Part shown: in pieces, positions 16,508 to 27,433 of the stretch
Layout: each line of letters opens with the position of its first letter
Position numbering within the stretch: position 1 is the first letter of the stretch
From: Amia ocellicauda
Taxonomy: Eukaryota > Chordata > Actinopteri > Amiiformes > Amiidae
Length of the DNA: 64,000 bases
Direction: 5' to 3'
Assembly: GCF_036373705.1 (NCBI RefSeq)
Contig: NC_089861.1
Coordinates: 532,501-596,500, forward strand
Translations under genes and position numbers: made by a program
The notes under the pieces: model-generated
The model's input: only the letters and a program-made list of their open reading frames with translations
What the model was told of the DNA's origin: nothing
Databases searched by the model: none

Positions 16508-17862
16508 GATAGGTTGCGAATGCAACCCTGGTTAACTTTCAAGTCGGAAGCACTGCCCAAGGGGGAGCTGTCTAGAATCAGCATATACAAGGTGGGGCTA
16601 CAGAGGTCAGCTCTTACGCCCTTTGCTCAGAATAGCAAGGCCAGCTGCTCTACTAGTGCAGCTAGGAGCGAGGCTGTATCTACTTGCACAATATCTGGCG
16701 CGGGCAATCAAGCAACTTGTGGGGCCTCCGCGCATTATCATGGCAGTGGACCCCTGATCCAACAGGAGCGGGGCCACAGATCCACTGAAACACAACATAA
16801 TACACAGCCTGCCAGTCAACAGAGTAGCCGAGCTGAAAACCAACAATATGTATGGCGTGGCAGTAGAAACATTCATGCTGTACTGACTTAAAATGTCGTA
16901 TAAATGAACTATATACACCACAGGGCGCAGGAACCAACAGGTGCAGTTGACGCCTGCTGGTTAGACCAGCTAACGCAGGGCAACATTGGGCTCGCCATCA
17001 ATCCGGACATGACACATGGAGATACACTTTGAGCGTGGACAGGGACTTACCCTGGTCCAACAGCTCTTGTAAAAACTGTAATATGACCCCAATGGGGCAA
17101 TTAATTCGGTCTTGTGTGCCGTCTTGGCACAGGTGCTAAACGTCTTCCAGCAGTAGGAATACTGCGAGCTCACATCGAATGAATAGTGGCTACCACCGTC
17201 TTTCTTGGGTACTAGGAAGTATGGGGAATAGAATCCCTCGTGCTGCCCTGGCGGGGGCACTTCAAGGATTGCTTGCTTCTCCAGGAGAGAAGGAGAGGTG
17301 GGTGAGACCAGCGCCTCCTCCGTGTGCGGACCCAGAGACAGACGGTCCTCCTCCCCGGTGGCCTGTCAACTGCTCTCATCCGGGGATGGGGCAGACAGAC
17401 TCCCCTTGGACTTCAGGGGCGTGGTGTGGGCCGGTGGTGGAACGTCATGGTGTGGGGGGGGCGGCACCTGTTGCACTGCCTGCACTGCCTGCGCTGCCTG
17501 CGTGGCCAGCAGAGCACAGATTATGTCCATCCTGCTGTTCAAAGAGGGGGAGGGAGCCTATGGGATACAAGTAGGCCCATAGGCTTAACCACACTGTGTG
17601 TGCCGGGGTTTCCGGCCGAGGGTAGTAAAACCGAGGCCTGCACACACGGACAAGGAGGTGTAGCAGAGCTCAAGCCCAGCAAGCTGAGAGAGCGAGATCT
17701 CCTACAGCCGCAGCCGGACACAAGCCGGTGGAAGAGCCCCTCACGTGGGCGAGATCTCTTGGACAAAAAACAACAGTGAGGTTTTCGATCGGGTTCCTAT
17801 GGAACTGCGCAGAAACCCCTCCCCCTTGGGCAGTGCTTCCACCTTGACAGATAACAGAAAAC
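16508..17862 (-). mobile_element. Inverted-repeat element with an RT-like motif (DIRS-like or gypsy-like relic)
   Basis: A 29-base imperfect inverted repeat, centred on GGAAGCACTGCCCAAGGGGGAG, lies at 16,539-16,567 and in reverse at 17,819-17,847. Between them, on the - strand at about 17,177-17,236, a frame reads GFYSPYFLVPKKDGG. That motif is typical of the start of the reverse transcriptase domain in DIRS- and Ty3/gypsy-type retrotransposons. The rest of the RT is not recognisable. A 9-base ACAGAAAAC occurs at both outer edges (16,499-16,507 and 17,854-17,862) and may be a target duplication. Inverted ends favour a DIRS-like relic, but the class is uncertain. Confidence 0.4.
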
Positions 17863-18561
17863 AAACAAGGATTCACAAAGTACTTACTGCCAGGGTTTGA
17901 TTTAATTTGATCAGTGTGTATTTGATGAATAGGCTATGCTGAAGGTGTGTCTCCTCTCTCTGTGCAGGTGTGCCTCCGATACTCATTTCTATCTGCTCCG
18001 ATTTGTCTTTGTTACAGAAGGCAGAGGGAGCTGAGGGAGATGAGAAGAAGATGGCCAACGCGTCCAAAAAAAGCATTGAAAGCTGGTCTATTTTAGCAGG
18101 AAATTGGCCGACTGACAAATCACTGTTATCAGACCCAAACACTGGCTGAGGGAGCCAGGACGTTCTGCCCATGGGAGTGCAGATGCTGAGCTGCATTCCT
18201 CCCTTCGCTGAGAGACCCAAGAGATAGGGGGTGCCTGTCAAGGATTGCAGTTTTAATACCATATACAGACGTGCTCAAATGTGTTGGTACCCTTACAGCT
18301 AATTGAAATAATAGTTCATTCCTCCTGAAAAGTGATGAAATTAAAAGCTAATGCATCATGTATACTTGCATGCCTTTGGTACGTCATAGAATAAAGCAAA
18401 GAAGCTGTGAAAAGAGATTAAATATTGCTCATTCTACAAAGATATTCTAAAATGGCCTGGAAACACATGTTGGTACCCCTTAGAAAAGATAATAAATAAT
18501 TGGATTATAGTGATAACTATGTCACTGTGCCGTTTGGTATCATTGTGGCACCACACTGAAC

Positions 18562-19733
18562 ATGGACCAGAGAAAGCAAAGGAGAGAGTTGTCTGAGGAG
18601 ATCAGAAAGAAAATAATAGACAAGCATGGTAAAGGTAAAGCTACAAGACCATCTCCAAGCATCCTGATGTTCCTGTGACAACAGTTGCAAATATTATTAA
18701 GAAGTTCAAGGTCCATGGAACTGTAGCCAACCTCCCTGGGTGCGGCCGCATGAGGAAAATCGACCCCAGATTGAACAAAAGGATAGTGTGAATGGCAGAA
18801 ATAGAACCAAGGATAACTGCCAAAGAGATAAGAAAGTTTACAAATGAGAGGAGGCCATTCGACCCATCGTGCTCGTTTGGTGTCCATTAATATCTAAATG
18901 ATCCAAGGATCCTATCCAGTCTATTTTTAAATGTTCCCAAACTTTCAGCTTCTACCACATCGCTGGGGAGTTTGTTCCAGATTGTGACGCCTCTCTGTGT
19001 AAAGAAGATACAAGCTGAACTCCAAGGTGAAGGTACGTCAGTTTCTGAACGCATCATATGTCGCTTTTTGAGCGGAATTGGCCGCCATGGAAGAAGACCC
19101 ATGGAAAAAGAAAAACATAAAAAAGCCAGACTGGAATTTACTAAAATGCATATTGACAAGCCACAATCCTTCTGGGAGAATGTCCTTTGGACAAATTAGT
19201 CACAACTGGAGCTTTTTAGCAAGTCACATCAGCTCTATGTTCGCAGATGAAAATAGGAAGCTTTCAAAGAAAAGAGCACCATACCTACAGTGAAACATGG
19301 GCTGCTTTTCTGCGCCTGGCACAGGGTGCCTTGAATCTGTGCAGGGCACAATGAGACTATCAAGGCATTCTGGAGCAAAACGTCCTACCCAGTATCAGAA
19401 AGCTCTGTCTCAGTCGCAGGTCATGGGTCCTCCAATAGGATAATGACCCAAAACACACGGCTAAAAGCACCCAAGAATGAATGAGAACAAAACATTGGAC
19501 TGTTCTGAAGTGGCCTTCCATGAGTCCTGATCTGAATCCTATCGAACATCTATGGAAAGAGCAGAAACTTCTGGAGTCTGGAGAAGCACCCATCAAACCT
19601 GAGACAGCTGGAGCAGTTTGCTCAAGAAGCGTGGGCCAAACTACCTGTGAGCAGGTGCAGAAGACTCATTGAGAGCTACAGGAAACATTTGATTACAGTG
19701 ATTGCCTCCAAAGGTTGTGCAACAAAATATTAG
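18562..19733 (+). pseudogene. Tc1-like transposase pseudogene
   Basis: Starts at ATG 18,562 with a helix-turn-helix region (EEIRKKIIDKHGKGK) and ends at TAG 19,731 after IASKGCATKY. The DDE core is broken. At the first catalytic site, about 19,192-19,200, the usual D-E is replaced by N and a TAG. The [11 protein letters not shown] block (about 19,440-19,475) and the [13 protein letters not shown] block (about 19,520-19,560) survive but lie in shifted frames. Several further frameshifts occur and the coding region is split by a LINE tail at about 18,831-19,000. Confidence 0.85.
18831..19000 (-). mobile_element. CR1 3' tail nested inside the Tc1 copy
   Basis: An antisense CR1 tail whose - strand translation reads TQRGVTIWNKLPSDVVEAESLGTF and ends in NRLDRIL followed by the 3' UTR. 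It splits the transposase codons for the segment A-K-E-I-Q-A-E-L. AAAGAGATA (18,822-18,830) and AAAGAAGATA (19,001-19,010) flank it and look like a target duplication with one base gained. The LINE therefore jumped after the Tc1 copy had landed. Confidence 0.8.
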
Positions 19734-19947
19734 GTTGAGGGTCCCATCATTTTTGTCCATGTCATTGTCATTTGTTTTATTTACAATATTATGTTGAAAA
19801 ACAAAATCAAAAGCAAAGTCTGATTTCTATTAAATACGGAATAAACAATGGTGGATGCCAATTACTTTTGTCAGTTGCAAGTTATTTCAGTGGAAATTGT
19901 GCATTCTTCGTTTCTTCTGGAGGGGTACCAACAAATTTGAGCACGTC

Positions 19948-19953
<6 letters not shown>

Positions 19954-19984
<31 letters not shown>

Positions 19985-20639
19985 GGAAACATTTTCAAAC
20001 AAGGGTTTTTATAAATAAGCAATCAAGTATATTAATAATGAAAGCAGCAGATGAAAAGGAAATCGCTTCGCTTCATTACTGCATCCACAGGAGTGCGGTC
20101 TGCAGGAAGGTGGAGCACAATCCCTTTCCACCGGGACCGGTCTGCTCCAGTCACACACCCGCACTTAATAAAGCACATCAGAGACGACAGCAGCCGTGAG
20201 CAGCTAATCTAGTCTGCGTGTTGTTCAGCCACCGAAAAACCACAGCACCTCATTCTGAGGCTTAAGGACACAACGGTCAATAATGTGCACGGTTTGAACT
20301 TCTGGCACAGAGTCGATATGGTGCTACCATACTTCTGCAGCCAAAGTGAGGTGAAACATGGTGCAGGTCACTGTCTAAACGTCACTGCTCTCTGTCTAAT
20401 AAAATGTCAGGCTAGAGACCTTGGTTAATGTCTCCACGGACATGTTCTTCTGCCTTGTCTGAGGAGGGATAATTACATTTCTCTTCACATTACATTGTGA
20501 GAGGGAAATTGAATTTGTGCTGTAAACAGCGCTGTCTAGCAACTACACTGATGGAGTAAAACAGGGCAACGTTGCCTCGTTAATAGACATGAAAACACAG
20601 AATGGCCGGGCCCACATGATTGTGATGTTTTAAGCATCG

Positions 20640-20672
<33 letters not shown>

Positions 20673-23020
20673 TGTGTGTGTGTGTGCAGGAAGAATGCAC
20701 TTCTCAGGAGCTGATCTTTGCAATGAGCAGAAACCGTTATAATGGGACACCTTTCACTCACGCTCATTTCGTTTCAACGGACTCGATTGCAAAACAATAA
20801 AAGCAATTCCTGTGTAGGTTTCTAGCAAAAGCAGATTCTGTTCTGTACTTCCTTGGCATTTATTAGATCGGCGCAGGCTGTGCTCTGAGATTAGTGTCCT
20901 AGCAACTGCAGTTTCCCGTGCTAAGGCTGGCCTTTCAAACGGGACAACGAGGCGATCTATTAACTGATATGAAGCCCACATCTGCGGAGAAAGGCGTCTC
21001 AGCCCTAATCTTTTTTCCTGTGCTTTCCTGGAGGACGGCACACGACCACTTTAAAGACAATAAACACCAGGAGTACAGGCGGCTGTCCACCTGTGGGGTC
21101 AAATACCCAAACGGTCAATATTAGACCCTCAATCGTCCCCCTCTGGCTGTGGGGTGTCACTGTGTAAACAATAATAAATTGAGAGAAGAATGACTTTAAA
21201 ACACAGCCCCTGGCCACAAACACAACCTGTTTTTGCAGACACTGATCTCTGTCTGAGGTTTTAATTAACGTTTATAATTGTAGACTTGTCTAACAGAATA
21301 TTTTTATCCTCTCTGAGCTGACAATGGGAAGCCGGTCACGACTGACACCAGAGGAGCCGGGCCCTAAAACAAGCATCTGACCCAGAGGCAGAGCGATGCC
21401 TAAACACTCCTGACAGCTCGGCCGGTGAACGCGCAGAATGACTGAGGAAAACAAGAAGGGTTTGACTGAAATACCTCCCTCCCTCTGAAAAGCCTGACTT
21501 GAATCCACACTATGAGTAATTCTCAGCATTAGAAACTGTCAACAAGACTGTTTGAGTTTGTATTTATTTTACATCGCACTGGAATTGTTATTTCCATGAT
21601 CACAGGGAAGATAACACTCTGAGATGAAAATTGAAGGGATCCTGTAAAAGATAAGACTTTTTATCTCCCCTCTTTAAAGCAAGAAGTCCCATCGCACATA
21701 ATCATCTTAATAATCGTCATTAAACTGCAATCCAGACGTCTTTACTGCAGTGGAATCGTCCACAATCACACAACACAGCCAAACTGTGGTGGAGGCATGT
21801 GGAAACAGGAAACATCGAACAGGAATAAGGAGGGTATTGAACACAGACACACACACACACCCACACACACAGACTTGCACGGTCTTATATGGAAATGAGT
21901 GGCCAATTTTCAGCAGCAACCAAAACCTGGAGTTGAGCATTGCTGGGATGCTGATAACGAATATTTATTCACCAAAGTGCTTTTGGAGAGATCGCTCACT
22001 GACACCTCACTGCAGTGACTGCAGAAAAAACACTGACCTAAATATGTCAGCTCTGAGAATCCACCTCAAACAATGACAGCACCTGGAACACAGACCAGCG
22101 GAAATGACAGAACAGAATGCTATTATAAATGTGTATATAGAGGTAGAAATGCACATGACGATGGCTTTGGCACCGCTGTGATGATAGTCATGCCAATAAA
22201 GCACCTTTGAATTTGAATCTCAGAGCGTGCTTTGGCTTCTGCTGTCATTTTACACGGGTTTAAGTCCTTCCCCAGGCATCTCCCTCTAGACTGTCCTGAG
22301 CACTCTGGCTCGGTTGCCCTGCCCCCTGTCCTGGCATGCGTCTCATTCAGAAAAGTGCTGCAGTCCTCCTCCGTCCTCAGTCCCTTCAGCCACACCACAG
22401 GGCTGTGGATATGCCTCCCAGGCATGATACAGCTCAGAGGACCCTCTATAACTCACGCACTACGATTTCTCTTTCTTTCTCTCGAGACCTTAGATTCCCC
22501 CCCAGCCAGGCAGCTGATGTCTGTCACAGAACACACCTCACAGGACTGAAAGGACCGTAAATATTATCCTCAGGAGCTGACATGTTCTTCCAATCCTGCT
22601 GTCAAACACCCTCTGTGGTAAACACTGAGATTACAAAGGCTGTGTGAATGAAACAGCGATGGTCCTGGCACGGATCGCACTGCATAAAGGTACTGACCCG
22701 TGTGCCAAGTTAACACCTGAAAACACCAGGAAAGTGCAAAGAAGTGGTGAAATGTCACATGAAACTCTGCTCTTAACTTACTAAGAGTGAATGATTGCTT
22801 TATTTTGTTGTGATTTTGAGTCATTGGGTGCTTGTTTGTCATCATTTCTACCAGTTTGTGTTAGTTCTCAGGTGTCAGGACTGTGAAACTTACCCTACAT
22901 GACACATTACTTATTAAAGTGTAAGTGTGTGTGTGTCCCCGTTTTTCTTGGCCGGTGTGTGGTGAGTGTGTTTGTGTGTCGATGTGTGTATGTTGGTATT
23001 TGTGTGTGTGGGCGAGTGCT
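19954..23020. repeat. Intergenic stretch with TG/CA microsatellites and a retroposon tail
   Basis: Contains (TG)n at about 19,956-19,982 and 20,641-20,688, (CA)n at about 21,844-21,872 and GT-rich sequence at about 22,922-23,015. A short LINE/SINE-type tail (CATGCCAATAAAGCAC then TTTGAATTTGAAT) lies at 22,188-22,218. I see no gene. Confidence 0.6.
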
Positions 23021-24663
23021 TCTATATGTCCTGTAAAGAGTGATGTGGTGTCATGGAGACATTCCACTGCAAAATAAATAAATAGTCATGCGTTAAGATA
23101 ATTTCGAGAGCAGAGTAATTTTACCAGGCTGCGAGTAATGAAAGTGCTGATCGCTGGCTGTGAACCTTTACTGACTGAACAAAGCAAAGGTGAACCTGAC
23201 ATGGTTCCCAGCCTCCGCGCATTCCTGCACAGAACATTAGCAAATTATTTTTGGAAGACAGATTTTGAGCTCAAGCCCTTTCTTGGCCAACCACCTCCAG
23301 CAGACGGCAAAATCACACGGCTCCCTTTTCCTTTAAATCAGGAGGCATGGTGGATGTACACGAGCTCACACTCAGAAATATCTAGTGACAGAAGGCGTGA
23401 ATGTCATAAATAAATCAAAAAGCAACTCATGAATCCGCGGATCTCATAAACAAAAGTCCCCAAAGTGCCGATGCCATATGGAGGTAGTTAATGACGCACA
23501 GGGAGTCTGTTATGATAGGAGACAGAAGTAGCTTTGCAGGAGAACATTAATATGCCAAACAAGGGAATGGCTCAGTGCCTAATTTCCACATTCATTATAT
23601 AAAAATCAAATAATAATGTTAATAATCCCGTTTAATCACCTGCAATTCTGAACAAGGCCAGGAGAGCATCTGAAACATAATTCCTAACACATGATTCCTC
23701 TGGTCCACAGTCCTCCACAGTAGAGGAGTTGACCTGTGTGAAGAGGAGGGCTGTCGATGGACACTCTTGCATCTGAGTCCAGCGCTGGTGCTCATTTTTC
23801 AGAGATTCGTAGACCCCTCCTGTGATGTCAACTTTGGACACCAAAAACAACGAAAGAGTAACTTCTAACTCTCTCTGAAGGGACCCTGGAAGACTGAACA
23901 GACGTGCCGTGGTCTAGTCCTCTGTCGGACTCCATTCCCACTTTCTTTCCTTCTCTTGACCGAATGTGTGCTTGCCACAGCAACACGAGTCCTGGTGACT
24001 TTCCCCAATTTTGAGCCTATATTGAAAAACGTGAGGCTTTGTTTACTTTGAGGCTATGGACTTCCTCTTGCTAGGGATTAATCCACCAGATACCCATGCA
24101 AATATTAATTTTCTGTATTGTTTTTTGCATTTTGGACGTGCTGTGATAAGAATGAGTGTTGTCAGATACGTCCTCCCGAGCAAGGAAGCACTGACTCACC
24201 CGCTGTTATTGTCCTGACGAGATGAATGACACATTTGAATGAAAATACATGTATCTGTCCCTTACCCCAGTAAAGTTGCACTGTAATCTGTCACTTTGCC
24301 AATGCTCGTACTTTGCTTTACTTTCCCATGGTTTGTATCAATGATTAGTATACTTTGTACTTTGACATGCTTTCCCTTTGCTTTTCTACACTTTACTGTG
24401 GTTTTACTGTAGTTTACTATGGGAAACTTTAAGAAGGGTATTTGTGCCTAATGTAATAAATACATCAACTCTGCCTTTCGGAACAACAGAAGTTAAAAGT
24501 ATTTATAGCAAAGCTCGACAGTGTGATGTTTTCATACATTTCAACTGGATTTCTTCTCTTTTTTTAACCTTTTTTTCACATTAGTACATTTTTGGATTGG
24601 AAGACCTCCAGAGAGAGCATCTGGTGAGAAATGGTAACCAGTCCAACAGTAACCAGTCCTTCA
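23021..24663. other. Intergenic stretch, no gene recognised
   Basis: No supported exon, RNA gene or mobile element. Open frames are short and domain-free. Confidence 0.45.
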
Positions 24664-24818
24664 ACATAAGAACATAAGAGCACAAGAAAGTGTCCAATCA
24701 AGAGGAGGCCATTCGGCCCATCGTGCTCGTTTGGTGTCCATTAATAACTAAGTGATCCAAGGATCCTATCCAGTCTGTTTTTGAATGTTCCCAAATTGTC
24801 TCTTCAGCCACATCACAA
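24664..24818 (-). mobile_element. CR1 3' tail
   Basis: Antisense copy of the same CR1 3' end found at 18,831, 28,218 and 34,588. Its terminus reads TTCTTATG twice on the - strand; short octamer repeats at the 3' end are a known hallmark of CR1 elements. The copy is 5' truncated to about 155 bases. Confidence 0.8.
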
Positions 24819-25016
24819 TGATACATTGTTGATACATACAACCAGTAAATAAATATTTATAAATATGTTATAAATTGTGTTGTTATTATTGTTGTTGTTA
24901 ATTATAATTAGTAGTAGTTGCCGTAGGCATTTCTTATAGACAGTGAAAGTTAGAAGCACAATTAATAGTACTAAAATGGTTGGGTTGTCATTCATACCTA
25001 TATAACAGACATCATT

Positions 25017-25017
<1 letters not shown>

Positions 25018-25061
<44 letters not shown>

Positions 25062-25172
25062 AGTATTACTGTTCTGCTGATATGATTAATAACTTCAAAG
25101 TAAACGTCTGTCTGGGATGGAGACGCCAGTAACTTTCACCACGCAGCAAACAATCACACTTTTTTATATTAG

Positions 25173-25234
<62 letters not shown>

Positions 25235-25314
25235 AAAATACTTGTTTTACTTTTGCTTATCTATAAACATGAGTTCTTCACTTGCTTAGCTATTACGCGT
25301 GTGATTGCCTAGGT

Positions 25315-25364
<50 letters not shown>
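25018..25364. repeat. Cluster of three microsatellites upstream of GUCY1A1
   Basis: A (TGA)n tract at 25,018-25,061, an (AAT)n tract at about 25,174-25,227 and a (TC)n tract at about 25,316-25,364 sit within 350 bases, directly before the candidate GUCY1A1 promoter. Confidence 0.9.
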
Positions 25365-25367
<3 letters not shown>

Positions 25368-25379
25368 ACTTTTCACTCC

Positions 25380-25480
25380 GCTGCTCCGTGCTGCATATTT
25401 CATCTCACACAAAGCTCAGCCCCTGTGTTTATCCATTGGTCCGTCGAGTAGCTGCTATGCTTGGCCATTGGCTGAGGTTG
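25380..25480 (+). promoter_or_regulatory. Candidate GUCY1A1 promoter with paired inverted CCAAT boxes
   Basis: Two ATTGG motifs (inverted CCAAT boxes) at 25,435-25,439 and 25,467-25,471 lie 32 bases apart, each in the context CCATTGG. NF-Y often binds paired CCAAT boxes at about this spacing in TATA-less promoters. No TATA box is evident. The start codon is about 340 bases downstream, so the intervening sequence could be leader, unless further non-coding exons exist upstream. The promoter assignment is inference. Confidence 0.4.
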
Positions 25481-25812
25481 ATCGCTATGTTTTATTGCAT
25501 GTATGTGTGTGTGTTGTGTGTGTGTGTGCGCGCTCCCGGGCCATCACTTGCCCCTGTAACTTCAGTGTGTCTGGATAGCGCATCTGGAGCAGTGGTGCGC
25601 AGCAGGACTGTGCGACAACATCTGTCCATGGACAGTGGCATCTCTGTGTGGTGGCACATCCCTGGACATGCGTCAATTAGGGAATGCGGCTGGGGACACA
25701 CCGGGGACCACGCTGGCAGCCGGATAATAAAGAGATTGTCTTGTCTTTGTGTGCTTTACGCAAAAACATTCAAATAAAATACGGCACACACACACACACA
25801 CGTGTCATCAGC

Positions 25813-26049
25813 ATGTTTTGCGCAAAATTGAAAGAGCTCAAGATCACCGGAGAGTGTCCATTCTCCAAACTGGTGCAGGGCACGGATCCGGGGGATGTGC
25901 AGGAGGGTAGCAGCGACCCCCAGGCAGAGGTCCCCGCGGAGCCCATCTCCAGAGCGGTGTCCGCGACCCAGCCGCAGCGCAAAACCAGCAGGAGCAAAGT
26001 GAACCTGCAGACGCTGGGGCAGAGCATCGGGAAACTAATCTGCCCGGAG
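25813..26049 (+). CDS. GUCY1A1: GUCY1A1 coding exon 1
   Basis: Encodes residues 1-79, from the alpha-1 signature N-terminus to LICPE. It ends at the donor GAG|GTAAAT in phase 0. A (CA)n tract at 25,784-25,800 lies 12 bases before the ATG. An upstream non-coding exon cannot be excluded. Confidence 0.95.
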
Positions 26050-26493
26050 GTAAATATCATCAGCAGGGCGACAGTCCTGGAGCAGCCTTCCGGCAGCACC
26101 CTCTTATCACCATCATTATTATTGACTAAACAGTTGTATTATCCTCAATGACCGTCTCTCGTGGTTTCAAATGTAAAGGTAGGCATGATTGGAAGTTGTT
26201 GTTGTTTCTGTGTGCCTGTCAGCACGTTACGTTGTAGGATTTTAACAGTGCCAGTGCAGGACCAGTGCGTACCGGTCACCTGAGTGCCGGACCCCGGGGC
26301 AGGCTGGCCGCTGTGATGTGTCCAGTGCACCGTGACTGTCGCCTGTATGAGAGCTGGCAGGAGGATTACAATGTTGCTTATTTCTTAGGTTTGCATACGT
26401 GCGGTTCGACGGTGCATTTACCTTGCGTGTGCATATCTGTGTGCATTTAAGCGGGAAAGATAGAAATAGATAGATAAATATATAGATATATAC

Positions 26494-26550
<57 letters not shown>

Positions 26551-27387
26551 CACAAGTATTTATTCCCCTGACACTCAAATACGTTTGAAGTATGCCTTTC
26601 CAAAGTGGATATTGATTCAATTCTCAGAGAAATAATTATATAACTAATTGAATAATTTGACTATTTTCAGTACCCGAGGCTGTACGCTGCATTTCAAGGA
26701 ATGATTAAACAGCACAAATTAGACATGATGTGGTAAGATGCGTGTGTTTGCCTTCATATTCGTATGATACAATTGTACGTATACATTTTTTTATTTTGAT
26801 ACATTTTGACAGACCATTTTGATGATTGAAATGTATCACCAAATATTTACACAAACACTAATTCAGAAAAATAAGTACAGAACATAGCCCTCCATTGAAA
26901 CAAATTAATGAGACAAGTATTATTTTCACTGATAATTGCCTATGATTAAGTCACTACACGACGTTTTAATTTGGATGGATTATTGTACAAAGCAGGCATA
27001 TGTATTAGAAAATGAGAAGTATTTTTCATATCAGAAAACACTTTAATTTGACAGCAGCAAATTATTCCAAAGACATGATTTCTAATTGTAAACATAACAA
27101 CACAGTCATGTTTTTGTTCATTAAAAGCTTAAGTAAATGTCTTTATTTATAAACATTATAGACATTATCATTATTCTTCTATTATAGTGACTTGTTTTGC
27201 TTCCTCTGCAGTCCTGCCGCACTTTATTCAGACGTTTGTCAAGAAGTATTCAAGCACTTTGGGAACACAGATGTCTTAATCGAGACAATAGGGACTTACT
27301 CGATTAAATCAGGTAACTTGCCACAGGACTGAACTGATTGTACTTCCTCATTGTGCCTGTTTGCCAACTTTATTCAGAAATCTCTGG

Positions 27388-27433
<46 letters not shown>

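Larger units (their letters stand above)
18264..19951 (+). mobile_element. Tc1-like DNA transposon, inactive, carrying a CR1 insertion
   Basis: Terminal inverted repeats starting TACAGACGTGCTCAAAT are at 18,264 and, in reverse, ending at 19,951. TA duplications lie at 18,262-18,263 and 19,952-19,953. At about 1.69 kb the element is a little longer than a typical 1.6 kb Tc1 because about 170 bases of antisense CR1 interrupt it. The transposase is a pseudogene, described separately. Confidence 0.9.

Noticed and set aside
26242..26603. Small Tyr/Ser/Ile-rich open frames near 26.4 kb
   Set aside because: They are translations of the (GATA)n microsatellite at about 26,494-26,550 in intron 1.
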